A stretch of 43,242 bases of DNA from Candidatus Aadella gelida. GTDB taxonomy: Bacteria; Omnitrophota; Gorgyraeia; Tantalellales; Tantalellaceae. Made by a program: the position numbers and the translations under genes. The notes beneath the pieces were generated by a model that did no database searches, was not told the DNA's origin, and saw only the letters and a program-made list of their open reading frames with translations. The stretch is taken from contig JAVCDB010000070.1 of assembly GCA_030765205.1 (NCBI GenBank), positions 1 to 43,242 on the forward strand, read 5' to 3'. The first letter of the stretch is position 1; each line of letters starts with the position of its first letter. Of the stretch, positions 33,434 through 43,184 are shown piece by piece.

Positions 33434-33917
33434 ATGAGTAAAGTAAAAAGATATTTTGAGGAAGGCTATCCTTACTTTATCACTACTAATACTGATAAAA
33501 AATTACCGATTTTTACTGATGAAAAAAACTGTAAAATCCTTCTTGTAGCCTTGGAATTCTTTACAATTAGTTCTGAACTACAAGATATTTGCGTATTGCC
33601 TAATGCCCACTCATCTTCATTTTATACTTCAAACTACAGGCGAATATGACCACTCACATATAATGAAAATGATAAAAGGTAATTTTGCAAGAAAATATAA
33701 TATGATACATTCAAGAGAAGGTAAAGTCTGGCAGGCTGGGTTTTATGACGAAGGGCTTAGAGATATGAATATGCTTCTACAAAAAATAGAGTATATTCAC
33801 AATAACCCGGTAAAATCAAAGATTGTATTATCGTCAGATCAATATCGTTTTTCAAGCTATGCTTTCTATCACAGTAAGGATTACAAGGGTATCCCGGAAA
33901 TCGACATATTTGAATAG
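33434..33917 (+). pseudogene. REP-associated tyrosine transposase, frameshifted
   Basis: A Y1-type (HUH) transposase of the RAYT/TnpA-REP family in two frames. The first (from ATG 33434, AAGGAAGG upstream) carries the N-terminal block YPYFITTNTDKKLPIF and LEFFTISSEL. The second carries IFAYCLMPTHLHFIL with the HUH pair H-L-H, KVWQAGFYDEGLRD, and YIHNNPVKSKIV with the catalytic tyrosine. The reading shifts by +1 around 33560-33580, just before the HUH motif. One base insertion would explain it, so this looks like a recent inactivation; programmed frameshifting cannot be excluded. The catalytic residues themselves are intact. The gene sits between direct repeats with the palindrome. Confidence 0.85.
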
Positions 33918-33962
33918 TTACCCACAATAGTAGCCGGGGTTTAAACCCCGGCTACTATTGTG
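33912..33962. repeat. Right direct repeat with 40-bp perfect palindrome
   Basis: Second copy of the 46-bp repeat. Here the palindrome extends perfectly to 40 bp (33923-33962), from CACAATAG to CTATTGTG. The stop codon of the transposase lies in the first bases of the repeat. Confidence 0.85.
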
Positions 33963-33967
33963 TGCCT

Positions 33968-34504
33968 TTATTTGATATTTTCGAGTTTGGTTTTGATCTC
34001 GTTTAAGGAACCTTGTTCTATTCCTCCGCGCTCAAGGGCGGTTGTCACTTCGTCTATGATCTGCGCTCTTTTCTCTTGATCTTCTCTTAACCCGGCGCAT
34101 AGTTTATCCATTTTAGAGGCAAGTTCTTTGAGTTCATCTTTCTTTCTCAGCTTAATCCCTTTAGAATAATCTTTACGCAGCAATGTATCCATATACATTC
34201 TCAATCTATAAACGGGACCGGCTATCCTGTGAGATAAACGTATCCCTATAAAAACGAATACAGGGGTTATTAGAAGTAATCTTCCTAAAAGCACGAGATT
34301 GGCATGTTTAAAGATGTAAACGAGTCTTCCTCTCGGATAAACACTAGCAAGCTTCTCTCCCAAAGTAACCCAAGTAGTCCAATATACCGTGTACCCCGCA
34401 ACCAAAGCCCCGAGGTAAAGGAAGAGAAGTATATACAAAATATACTTCAGCTGGAACTTTAACATAATGAGATATTTTTTTCTCTTATATTTTTGTTGTC
34501 CCAT
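33968..34504 (-). CDS. Two-helix membrane protein with HAMP-like domain
   Basis: 178 residues. Membrane helices are predicted near 17-40 and 66-90. Directly after the second helix lies a HAMP-like segment (AGPVYRLRMYMDTLLRKDY...LRKKDELKELASKMDKL, about 94-137), then a short coiled coil. No kinase, cyclase or methyl-accepting domain follows, so it would have to act by contact with partners. A GGAGG lies upstream of the ATG. It is the last gene after the CHASE2-GGDEF and PDZ genes. Confidence 0.7.
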   Translation of the reverse strand: MGQQKYKRKKYLIMLKFQLKYILYILLFLYLGALVAGYTVYWTTWVTLGEKLASVYPRGRLVYIFKHANLVLLGRLLLITPVFVFIGIRLSHRIAGPVYRLRMYMDTLLRKDYSKGIKLRKKDELKELASKMDKLCAGLREDQEKRAQIIDEVTTALERGGIEQGSLNEIKTKLENIK

Positions 34505-34519
34505 TCTTCCTCCTACGTA

Positions 34520-35530
34520 CTACTTTTTTTTGAAATTTTTCCACATAACAATATTTCTTTTGATCTTCAACAAAAGAGATTCATCGTTGCTATTCATTAT
34601 TATATCTGCCGCCTCTTCTAAAGACATATATCTTGTCGGATTTCCTTCTAAACTGGCTACAACATCCCCCTTTTCCACCCCGGCTCGGTCTGCCGGTCCT
34701 TCAGGATATACCTCTTCAAATATAAGTCCTTCCATTTCAGAGAACCCTAGTTTACCCCCAAGGAGAATATTATATTTCCCTTTTTTTTGATCGAGTTTTA
34801 ACCGATATGCCCGCTCTACGGTTATCTGAAGATCCATTATCCCCGGTATCAAGAGTTTATCCATCACCTCTTCGGGCTGCATATAACTGACTGATCTTCC
34901 CCATGCCTCTAAAAGAACGTCGCCTTTCTTAAGACCGGACTTAGCAGCCGAAGAGCCAAGCTTAATGCTACGCACCTCAAATTTACCTTTACTCTCTTTG
35001 ATGCTGAACCCAAAATACCGTTCGAGTTTCTCTTCCTTACTGAGCTCGACTACTCCTGTCCTTCTTTTCTGCCACTGGCTCTCTTCATTAGCTCTTTCCA
35101 GTTGATCAAGTTTAAGCCGGCGGCTTGTCTGCTGCAAATATGTACCCACATAACTTAATCCGTCTTTGGCTCTTTTATAATCAGGGTTTACTTCAAGTGC
35201 CTTACTGTAATAATAGTATGCCTTGTTATAGGATCCTTTATCCTGATAAAGATCACCCAGATTTGTAAGGTTCTGCTCCTCCATATCATAGGTCATCTTT
35301 TTGATATCCTGCCTCATTATCTCTCTTTCGCCATCTATAGTAGAGACTATGATCCTATCCTTATAATCCTCAACTACCACACCTTTGATCTGTTCCTTGC
35401 TCTTCAATATAATAATATCGGCATGAACAGGCAATATAACGCCTTTAATGACAACAGTCACTATGACGCCGGCTAATACCGCTCTCTTAAATATTTTTAT
35501 ATTTCTATTTATTCTCTTCAGCAAGTTCAT
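34520..35530 (-). CDS. Secreted protein with TPR and two PDZ domains
   Basis: Protein of about 336 residues. An N-terminal helix (about 15-35) acts as signal or anchor. A TPR-like pair (about 85-125; NLGDLYQDKGSYNKAYYYYSKALEVNPDYKRA) and then two PDZ domains follow (about 175-240 and 250-325), with GLKKGDVLLEAWG and GVEKGDVVASLEG as binding-loop signatures. No protease domain is attached. It probably works as a periplasmic scaffold or adaptor. Its start overlaps the CHASE2-GGDEF stop by about 26 bp; a GTG one codon earlier is possible. Confidence 0.75.
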   Translation of the reverse strand: MNLLKRINRNIKIFKRAVLAGVIVTVVIKGVILPVHADIIILKSKEQIKGVVVEDYKDRIIVSTIDGEREIMRQDIKKMTYDMEEQNLTNLGDLYQDKGSYNKAYYYYSKALEVNPDYKRAKDGLSYVGTYLQQTSRRLKLDQLERANEESQWQKRRTGVVELSKEEKLERYFGFSIKESKGKFEVRSIKLGSSAAKSGLKKGDVLLEAWGRSVSYMQPEEVMDKLLIPGIMDLQITVERAYRLKLDQKKGKYNILLGGKLGFSEMEGLIFEEVYPEGPADRAGVEKGDVVASLEGNPTRYMSLEEAADIIMNSNDESLLLKIKRNIVMWKNFKKK

Positions 35531-37181
35531 CACCTTTTTGAAAAAAACTTATTTTGTCTCGTCCAGTCTCTTTTGATTTATAAAGAGCCGAATCCGCAGC
35601 CCTAAGTATATCCAGATGTTCTTCGGAGATATACTCTTCTGTATTAACCACTCCTCCGCTAATAGTGATCTTCACCTGTTCACCTTTTTTCGTGGTGAAT
35701 TCCATTTCTTTCACTTTAGTGCGTACACGTTCTGCATGCATATTAACAATATCTTTTTTTGTTTCCGGGATAAGAACGCAGAATTCTTCTCCTCCGAACC
35801 GTGCCACAGTATCATTCTTTCTTGAATTAGACGACAGCACTTTGGCCACCGCTTTCAATACTACATTACCGAATTCGTGACCGTATGTATCATTAACGTT
35901 TTTAAAATGGTCTATATCATACATCTCTAGTGCGAACATTTTGCCTTCTTGCAGCGCTTTTTTAAGCGATGATTTGAGCTTTAGTTCAAAGTATTTATAC
36001 CCATATAACCTTGTAAGGCCGTCTGTTATGGATTCTTTTTTCAGCATCATATTTTCTAAAGCCAAACTCACATATCTATTTCCATACAGAATGACCGAAG
36101 GTGTGATCATTAGAAAAATAACACCAAAATAATCCAAGACCATGCTCTTAACAAGAAGCGCTAGTCCGGCGCTGAGAAAAACCGTTATCGCGACTAGGTT
36201 GATTACTATCCCGTGTATCACAGATAATCTCAAACCTGTTATAACCGCAAGAAGAACGAAAAAGAACAAGATAGCAAAATTCAGTTTAAATCCCGCTGAA
36301 TGTAAAAAATCTTTGGTAATATAAGTCAGAGTTTCATTAGCGGCTATTAAGACCCCCGGCATATGCCCTACAGTTGTCTGATAAGAGTCATGAAACACTT
36401 CCGCTTCAACGCCAATAAAAACCATTTTATCTCTTACTTGGCGGAGATCCACTTCATCCTTGAGCACTTTCCATATAGGAATAACTGGAAAACTTTCTGC
36501 TCCTCCGAAATAATGTATATAAGCTGTATCGTCATCCATCAAAGGAATATCAGCGACCATTTGTTCCGAAGAAACATCCTTAACCTCCGCCGCAGTCTTC
36601 ACGCTTAACGAATAATCTATTATATTGCCGTTCGTTGACATGACAAATGGACGCATTCTCCTCACTGCGTTATCGATATCCCTGGGTTTATTTACGAATC
36701 CGAATGCATTAACATTATCCGCTATACTTTCATCAGGCATAACATATCTACCGTCGCCTCCAAAATAAGCCGCAGCTATTGCATTATCCGTACCCTTGAG
36801 TGCATTAGCTAGCTGTATATCCTGGTTAGGATCATCGCTTTTTCCCGTGAAAATAAGATCTATAGAGATTGATACAGGATCGAACTCGGATATCTTCCTG
36901 ATTGCTTCGGCAACATAACTTCGCGGCCACGGCCATCTGATCTCCATATTCCTAATAGACTCATCATCAATGGCAATCAAGACGACATTATCCACCCTTC
37001 TATCGGGGCCCTTTAACTTCTCCGCAAACGCATACAGAGTATCAAATATCCTAAGATCCGCTTCTTTCACAGATTTTATCTTGGATATACCGGCTGAATA
37101 TACGAGGCAAAGCGCCAAAGTTATCCCAACCGACTTAACTCCAAGCGTCCTTACTATCTTTAAAACCTTATCTTTCTCCAT
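35505..37181 (-). CDS. CHASE2-domain diguanylate cyclase
   Basis: 558-residue sensor. One N-terminal helix (about 13-32), an extracytoplasmic CHASE2 domain (about 40-290), three helices (about 298-318, 322-345, 350-368) and a GGDEF domain (about 380-550). The active site is GGEEF (463-467) with the inhibitory RxxD site RKND (454-457) at the right distance, so it should be an active, feedback-inhibited c-di-GMP synthase. The start follows AGGGGA. It shares an operon with a PDZ protein and a HAMP-like protein. A -10-like TATAAT lies about 55 bp upstream, without a good -35. Confidence 0.9.
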   Translation of the reverse strand: MEKDKVLKIVRTLGVKSVGITLALCLVYSAGISKIKSVKEADLRIFDTLYAFAEKLKGPDRRVDNVVLIAIDDESIRNMEIRWPWPRSYVAEAIRKISEFDPVSISIDLIFTGKSDDPNQDIQLANALKGTDNAIAAAYFGGDGRYVMPDESIADNVNAFGFVNKPRDIDNAVRRMRPFVMSTNGNIIDYSLSVKTAAEVKDVSSEQMVADIPLMDDDTAYIHYFGGAESFPVIPIWKVLKDEVDLRQVRDKMVFIGVEAEVFHDSYQTTVGHMPGVLIAANETLTYITKDFLHSAGFKLNFAILFFFVLLAVITGLRLSVIHGIVINLVAITVFLSAGLALLVKSMVLDYFGVIFLMITPSVILYGNRYVSLALENMMLKKESITDGLTRLYGYKYFELKLKSSLKKALQEGKMFALEMYDIDHFKNVNDTYGHEFGNVVLKAVAKVLSSNSRKNDTVARFGGEEFCVLIPETKKDIVNMHAERVRTKVKEMEFTTKKGEQVKITISGGVVNTEEYISEEHLDILRAADSALYKSKETGRDKISFFQKGDELAEENK

Positions 37182-37270
37182 TATTCCCCTGAATCCAATA
37201 GCGCTATTATTACAAGATTTTTAGTTAATATAATTATTATAGCGCAAGTATAACATATAATTTTGACTCT

Positions 37271-38818
37271 TCAAAATTTTATGTTTTTCTTCCACCTTAT
37301 AAAAAAAGGACTATTTACAAGAAAGACCATAAGAAGCACTAAAAAATTCAGAAAAACAAAAGCATCGCCATAAGTCGTATAAAAGGATCTGTCTGAATAT
37401 ATTTCTACCTTATTTGTTTTTTGCCCGTCGACAAAAATCTCTTTCCCGCCTTCTTCTATTACAGATGAGACCTTCCCCTTTGCCGAGATAAAACATGATA
37501 TCCCTGTATTGGCAGATCTTATCACGGGACATCTGTTCTCAATTGCTCTAAATACCGATGCCTGAAGATGCTGCCGCGAAGCCGCAGTCCTGCCAAACCA
37601 AGCATCATTTGTCATGTTTACTACAAAATCCGCTCCCTCTCTTCTGTATTCCCTGGTTATATACGGAAATATATCCTCAAAACATATTAGCGCTCCGAAT
37701 TTAAGGAATCGCGTGCGGCGCATACGCGTCCCGTCTTTGCTTATATCAGAATTAGTAACTGTTACCGGGAAAAGCACGCGTTCTTTTCCTTTTGTAAAGT
37801 CCCCTATGGGTTTATCGATATATTCGCGCAGAAAATACAATTTTTCTTTGAAAGGGATATATTCTCCGAACGGGACAAGATGCGTTTTCTTGTATGTTAT
37901 AATTTCGTCTGCTTTTTTATCAAGAAAAACGGCACTGTTAAAATATCTATCATCTTCCAGATAAACTCCCCCCAGAAGTATAGGCACATCTGTCACGTCT
38001 AAAAGTTTATTCAGGTCGGCATAAAGACGCGGATCGCCTTCGATAAGGTAAGGATAAGATGTTTCCGGCCAGACAATAACGTCAGGAGAATCTTTTGCAG
38101 CTTCAACACTTAAATCGGTATATTTATCTACTATCTCTTCGGCAAACCCTGCATCCCACTTTTCTTTTTGAGGCACATTTCCCTGTATAACGCTTATAGC
38201 AATACTTCCATCTGCGCTAAGAGTATTCATCCTGTTTATACCATACACAGTCACAGCTACAAGGAGCAAAAGCACCTTAACCATGTATCTTGTCCTTTTT
38301 GGCATTCTTTTAATGAAAGCAAATACCGCTACACTAAAAGCCACCATCAGAAAAGATATTCCGTACGTCCCCGTTATATCGGCGATCTGCATAATGCTTG
38401 TATTTTCATATTGGCTATAGCCAAGACCGGCCCAAGGGAATCCCGTAAAAATATTACTCCGCGTATACTCGAGTATGACCCAGAAAAAAGGAAGAACTAA
38501 AAGATTAACGGATTTTGCAAATGCATATCGAACACATATTCCAAAAAGTCCGTAAAATAAGGAAAGTGCACCTATAAGTACTACCATACCGGGAACTGTA
38601 ATGTTCGTCATCCAATAAAGCGTACATCCAAAAAACACTATTCCGGATATATATCCCCATAAAAACCCGGATTTCTTCTTATCCTCACTGATAACGTATA
38701 TTAGAGGCACAAGACCGACCCATCCCAGAAAAGCTATCTCAAAAGGCGGGAAAGATAGCGCTAATAGTACTCCCGAGAGAACGGATAACGCTGCATGTTT
38801 TATAACTTTTTTTTTCAT
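37271..38818 (-). CDS. lnt: Apolipoprotein N-acyltransferase
   Basis: Transfers a third acyl chain to the N-terminal cysteine of lipoproteins in the inner membrane, 515 residues. Several N-terminal helices (about 8-195) precede a nitrilase-fold domain. The catalytic triad is visible as E252 (WPETSYPY), K311 (KTHLVPFGEY) and C379 (ALICFEDIF). A C-terminal helix is present. Its presence with LolC/LolD indicates a functional outer-membrane lipoprotein pathway. It lies about 34 bp after secA. Confidence 0.95.
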   Translation of the reverse strand: MKKKVIKHAALSVLSGVLLALSFPPFEIAFLGWVGLVPLIYVISEDKKKSGFLWGYISGIVFFGCTLYWMTNITVPGMVVLIGALSLFYGLFGICVRYAFAKSVNLLVLPFFWVILEYTRSNIFTGFPWAGLGYSQYENTSIMQIADITGTYGISFLMVAFSVAVFAFIKRMPKRTRYMVKVLLLLVAVTVYGINRMNTLSADGSIAISVIQGNVPQKEKWDAGFAEEIVDKYTDLSVEAAKDSPDVIVWPETSYPYLIEGDPRLYADLNKLLDVTDVPILLGGVYLEDDRYFNSAVFLDKKADEIITYKKTHLVPFGEYIPFKEKLYFLREYIDKPIGDFTKGKERVLFPVTVTNSDISKDGTRMRRTRFLKFGALICFEDIFPYITREYRREGADFVVNMTNDAWFGRTAASRQHLQASVFRAIENRCPVIRSANTGISCFISAKGKVSSVIEEGGKEIFVDGQKTNKVEIYSDRSFYTTYGDAFVFLNFLVLLMVFLVNSPFFIRWKKNIKF

Positions 38819-38852
38819 TGTTTTTCTTTAAAGAAATGCCTGAAAATAGATA

Positions 38853-41800
38853 TTAGTTGCCACAGCATTTTTTGAACTTTTTCCCGCTGCCGCAGGGACA
38901 CATATCGTTACGTCCAACTTTCGGATTGTCTCTTTTATAGGTGCTGTCTTCCTGGCTGGCGCCGTCTGTCGTCATCGTCTCCGGAATATTACCGGAGGGC
39001 TTCTCGTTAGAACCGTTCTGAGGTTTCGGCAGACTCCCTAATGCGGAATATTCTTTATGTTCAAAAGTCTCTTGCTCCGGACGAAAAACCTTTTTCTTAT
39101 ATTCTTCTTCTATTGCGGATATTTTGATAACACGTTCCGCTACCTGTTCATCTATCTTGATAACAAGTTCGGTAAACATGCGGAATGCTTCATGCTGGAA
39201 TTCTATTAAAGGATCCTTTTGAGCATAAGCCCGCCACGAGATCCCTTCTCTAAGTTCATCTATTTCCCTTAAATATTCTTTCCAATTCGTATCAATGCTG
39301 GAAAGCATGATCATCTTCTCGAGTTCCCGTAATTTCTTCTCACCCAAAAACTTTTCCCTAACGGAATATATCCTTTCCGCTTCCTCTGAAACATGTTCTA
39401 TAATGTCGGCTACACTTCTTTCGACTAATTCGTCAGGCTTAATATTTATGGCATATTTATACATTATCTGTTTAGATAATTTGTTTTCGTCCCTGAGCTG
39501 TTCCCAATCCATCAGCACTGATTCCAGTCCAACCTCCAGACATTCCAGAAACTCTTTTTTAAGATCCTCTCCCGCAAGTATCATGCGCCGTCTTTTGTAT
39601 ATGACTTCTCTTTGCTGGTTCATCACATTATCATATTTAAGCAAGTGTTTCCTTATTTCAAAATTCTGACTCTCTACCCTGTGTTGAGCTGTTCTTATTG
39701 CCCGTGTCACAAGTGGATTCTCTATAACTTCGCCTTCTTCCATCCCCATTCTATCCATTATATTTCGGATCCGATCCGATCCGAATATCCTCATAAGGTC
39801 GTCCTCTAAAGACAAATAGAACCTGCTTGCCCCGGGATCGCCCTGCCGGCCCGATCTTCCTCTAAGCTGGTCATCTATCCTTCTGGAGTCATGTCTTTCG
39901 GTTCCTATTACCTGGAGTCCTCCTGACTGCACAACTTTTTCTTTATTTGCGTCTATTTTACTTTTGAACTCTTCATGAAACCTATCAAATACTTTTTCCT
40001 TTTCTTCATGATCTTCTATGTTCAGTTTCTCAACCTCTCCCACAGCAAGTTCTTCGGGATTACCACCAAGAATAATATCCGTTCCGCGACCTGCCATGTT
40101 AGTGGCTATAGTTACCGCCCCATACTGTCCCGCTTGGGCGATAATATGAGCCTCACTTTCGTGATACTTAGCATTGAGAACATTGTGTCTTATTCCTCGT
40201 GAATTCAGAAGTTTACTCAATCTTTCGGATTTTTCTATCGAAATAGTTCCCACCAGCATAGGACGTCCTTCGCTGTTCCAACTCTGGATATCATCTGCTA
40301 CGGCACTAAATTTTTCTTCTTCTGTCTTATATATCCTATCCGGCATACTTTGTCTTTGCAGGGGACGGTTGGTCGGCATCTGAACAACGGATAATAAATA
40401 TATGTTTTCAAACTCCACTTCTTCGGTTTTTGCCGTTCCCGTCATCCCGGCCAGTTTGTCATACATACGAAAGTAATTCTGAAGAGTTATGGTAGCAAGT
40501 GTCTGGCTTTCCCTCTGCACTTCTACTCGTTCCTTTGCTTCAATAGACTCATGTATCCCATCAGAGAACCTCCGGCCCGGCATCATCCTTCCGGTAAAGC
40601 TATCTACAATAACGATCTTATTATCCTGAACCACATAATCTACATCTTTATCAAACAATTTATACGCCTTTAGGAGCTGATTCGCTCCTTCAACTTTTTT
40701 CTGCTTTCGTGAATAATCCGCTATTAATACGGATTCTTCAGCCATTTTTTTATCATCGCTCATATCTTCATCGGCAAGTTCCGCAATCTTAGCTTCTATG
40801 TCTTCTAAAACAAAATCAAGATCAAATCTTTCTTTCATCAGGCTGAGCCCTTTAGAGCTAAAGGTTACTTCTCTACTTTTCTCATCAAAAACATAGAACA
40901 AATTCTCCAGAAGATCGGCCCGTTCTTTCTCCATGATCTTCCCGTCCATAAGCGACTGCGTCTTATCAAATAGTTCTTTTATCGCTCTATCCTTCAAAAC
41001 CATATCTAGGAATTCTCTATTTTTAGGATCACCTTTGTGTACGAGATATAAACACTGCCCTGCTTCCTCATCGTTATTCGCGGCAATATATTCTTTTATT
41101 TTTGCAAGATACTCTCTCACGTGGTTATCCTGCGCCTTTACTATTTCCTGAACGATCGGTCTCATCTCTTCATAAGCCTTATTGGGCTCATCTACCGGTC
41201 CGGAAATTATAAGAGGTGTCCTCGCCTCATCTATAAGGATACTGTCAACTTCGTCGACTATAGCGAAGGACGGATGCTCCTGCACTATATTTTCCGCATC
41301 CACTACCATGTTATCCCTCAAATAATCGAATCCAAATTCATTATTAGTTCCGTAGACTACGTCACATGCATAAACTTTCTGGCGTTCCCCGGGATCCATA
41401 TCGTTTTGAATAACCCCAACAGATAATCCCATAAATTTGTAGATCGGACCCATCCATTCGGAGTCCCTTTTTGCTAAATAATCGTTAACAGTAACTACAT
41501 GTACACTTTCTCCGCCCAACGCGTTTAGACACGTCGCTAATGTCGCGACCAAGGTCTTTCCTTCACCTGTTGTCATTTCGGCTATTTTCCCTTGATGCAG
41601 GACTATTCCTCCCATCAGCTGCACATCAAAATGTCTGAGCCCAATGGTTCTTTTAGACGCTTCGCGCACAAGCGCAAATACTCTGACTAATTTTTCATCT
41701 AAAATGGAATTTTTAAGTTCTTTTAAACGTTTCTTATGTTTATCTTTTTCGGTGTCTGACGCGGAAACGGATACCGTCGCCCTTGCTTGTTCAATTTCGG

Positions 41801-41984
41801 GCTCTAGCTGCTTTTTCGCATCACGTATTGCCCTGCTAATATTTCCCGCTTCTTCCTTGATCTCGTCATCGGATAGCAAAGCTATTTCTTTTTCCATATC
41901 GTTTATTTCTTCAACAACAGGCTGCATCTTTGTTATTACGCGTTCGTTTTGTGTCCCAAATATATTCCTAATGAATCCAAACAT
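38853..41984 (-). CDS. secA: Protein translocase ATPase SecA
   Basis: Motor of the Sec pathway, 1043 residues, longer than the usual 800-900. The nucleotide-binding GEGKT motif is at 140-144 and VDEVDSILIDEAR follows. The PP cross-linking and HWD/IRA2 regions are present. An additional segment of about 150 residues (around 265-420 of the protein) lies in the variable region and accounts for the extra length; such insertions occur in several diderm phyla. The C-terminal zinc motif CPCGSGKKFKKCC is intact. AGAGGAA precedes the ATG at 41984; an ORF start 14 codons earlier is less likely. Confidence 0.96.
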   Translation of the reverse strand: MFGFIRNIFGTQNERVITKMQPVVEEINDMEKEIALLSDDEIKEEAGNISRAIRDAKKQLEPEIEQARATVSVSASDTEKDKHKKRLKELKNSILDEKLVRVFALVREASKRTIGLRHFDVQLMGGIVLHQGKIAEMTTGEGKTLVATLATCLNALGGESVHVVTVNDYLAKRDSEWMGPIYKFMGLSVGVIQNDMDPGERQKVYACDVVYGTNNEFGFDYLRDNMVVDAENIVQEHPSFAIVDEVDSILIDEARTPLIISGPVDEPNKAYEEMRPIVQEIVKAQDNHVREYLAKIKEYIAANNDEEAGQCLYLVHKGDPKNREFLDMVLKDRAIKELFDKTQSLMDGKIMEKERADLLENLFYVFDEKSREVTFSSKGLSLMKERFDLDFVLEDIEAKIAELADEDMSDDKKMAEESVLIADYSRKQKKVEGANQLLKAYKLFDKDVDYVVQDNKIVIVDSFTGRMMPGRRFSDGIHESIEAKERVEVQRESQTLATITLQNYFRMYDKLAGMTGTAKTEEVEFENIYLLSVVQMPTNRPLQRQSMPDRIYKTEEEKFSAVADDIQSWNSEGRPMLVGTISIEKSERLSKLLNSRGIRHNVLNAKYHESEAHIIAQAGQYGAVTIATNMAGRGTDIILGGNPEELAVGEVEKLNIEDHEEKEKVFDRFHEEFKSKIDANKEKVVQSGGLQVIGTERHDSRRIDDQLRGRSGRQGDPGASRFYLSLEDDLMRIFGSDRIRNIMDRMGMEEGEVIENPLVTRAIRTAQHRVESQNFEIRKHLLKYDNVMNQQREVIYKRRRMILAGEDLKKEFLECLEVGLESVLMDWEQLRDENKLSKQIMYKYAINIKPDELVERSVADIIEHVSEEAERIYSVREKFLGEKKLRELEKMIMLSSIDTNWKEYLREIDELREGISWRAYAQKDPLIEFQHEAFRMFTELVIKIDEQVAERVIKISAIEEEYKKKVFRPEQETFEHKEYSALGSLPKPQNGSNEKPSGNIPETMTTDGASQEDSTYKRDNPKVGRNDMCPCGSGKKFKKCCGN

Positions 41985-42032
41985 TTTTCCTCTTTTTGTT
42001 AATAAAAGTGTATTCTCTAATTCCACTACGAA

Positions 42033-43134
42033 CTAATTCTCTCTCGCTGTCATTTTAAGAAAAGATTCAATAAAGTTATCTAATGCTCCGTCAAGAACCT
42101 TGTCCGCATTAGAAGTCTGTTCACCGGTTCTATGATCCTTTACCATCTTGTAAGGATGCAATACATATGACCTTATCTGGCTTCCCCATTCTATTTTTTT
42201 CTTATCGCTATTTCCTTTCGTTGCGGCTTCTTCCTGCTCCGTCTTTTCTTTCTCGTATAACCTAGCCCTTAAAACTTTCATTGCTGTAGACTTATTCTTA
42301 TGCTGCGACCTTTCATTCTGACATTGGGTCACTATTCCCGTGGGAATATGTGTTATGCGTACAGCAGAATCTGTAACATTAACATGTTGTCCTCCCGCGC
42401 CTGAAGAACGATATGTATCTATTCGAAGATCTGCTTCGTTTATATCGATATTTATTTCTTTATCTATCTCTGGGATAACATCTACAGACGCAAATGACGT
42501 ATGTCTGCGTTTATTTGAATCAAATGGAGATATCCTCACAAGGCGATGCACTCCTCGTTCAGCTTTTAAATACCCATAAGCCAGATAACCCCTGATTATT
42601 AAAGTAGCGCTCTTAATGCCGGCTTCATCACCGGGAAGCTGATCTATCATATTGATCTTTGAGTCATGCTCTTCCGCCCAACGCGTATACATCCGGAGCA
42701 GCATCGATGCCCAATCACAAGATTCTGTTCCCCCCGCGCCTGAATTTATGCTTACAATAGCGTTACTTCTGTCTGTTTTGTTCCCAAGTAAGCATTTAAA
42801 CTCGAGTTTTTCGACATCCTCGCTGATCTCAATGGCTTCTTCTCTTAAACTTTCAAGTGAATCAGTATCGTCATCCTCAACTATCTCCGAAAGTTCTTTA
42901 ATAGCATCAAATCTACCCTTAACATCGTTATAAGGTCCGACTATGGCCCTTAATCCTTTAAGTTCTTTAGACAAGCTATCTGCTCTATTTTGATCCTTCC
43001 ATACATCCGGTTTAGATAACTCCCCTTCAACCTCTTTTATCCTAATAGCAGTTTTCTCAAGGTCAAAGATACCCCCTGAGTTCATCAAACTTTTCTTCTA
43101 TCCCGCCGATCATCTGTTTAAGTTCGTCTATCAT
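42033..43134 (-). CDS. prfB: Peptide chain release factor 2, programmed +1 frameshift
   Basis: Recognises UGA/UAA stop codons. The gene starts at ATG 43134 (GGAGG upstream), reads 23 codons to an in-frame TGA at 43063-43065, then continues in the +1 frame to 42033, giving 366 residues. The slippery site is AGGGGGTATCTTTGAC, identical to the E. coli autoregulatory site. SPF (codon recognition) is at 202-204 and GGQ (peptidyl-tRNA hydrolysis) at 247-249. The gene precedes secA by about 50 bp. Confidence 0.97.
43062..43077 (-). promoter_or_regulatory. prfB programmed frameshift site
   Basis: AGGGGGTATCTTTGAC: an internal Shine-Dalgarno-like AGGGGG, a 3-base spacer, CTT, then TGA followed by C. 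Low RF2 slows termination at TGA and lets the ribosome slip +1 to GAC, so RF2 controls its own level. Confidence 0.95.
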
Positions 43135-43155
43135 TAAACCCTCCTCTTTAGCCGC

Positions 43156-43184
43156 ATTATAACAGCTTACATCTGTATCGTAAA
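43156..43184 (-). promoter_or_regulatory. Promoter of prfB-secA
   Basis: On the minus strand, -35 TTTACG (43179-43184) and -10 TATAAT (43156-43161) are 17 bp apart, 22 bp upstream of the prfB ATG. A CCCCTTAAGGGG palindrome lies just upstream at 43197-43208. Confidence 0.7.
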
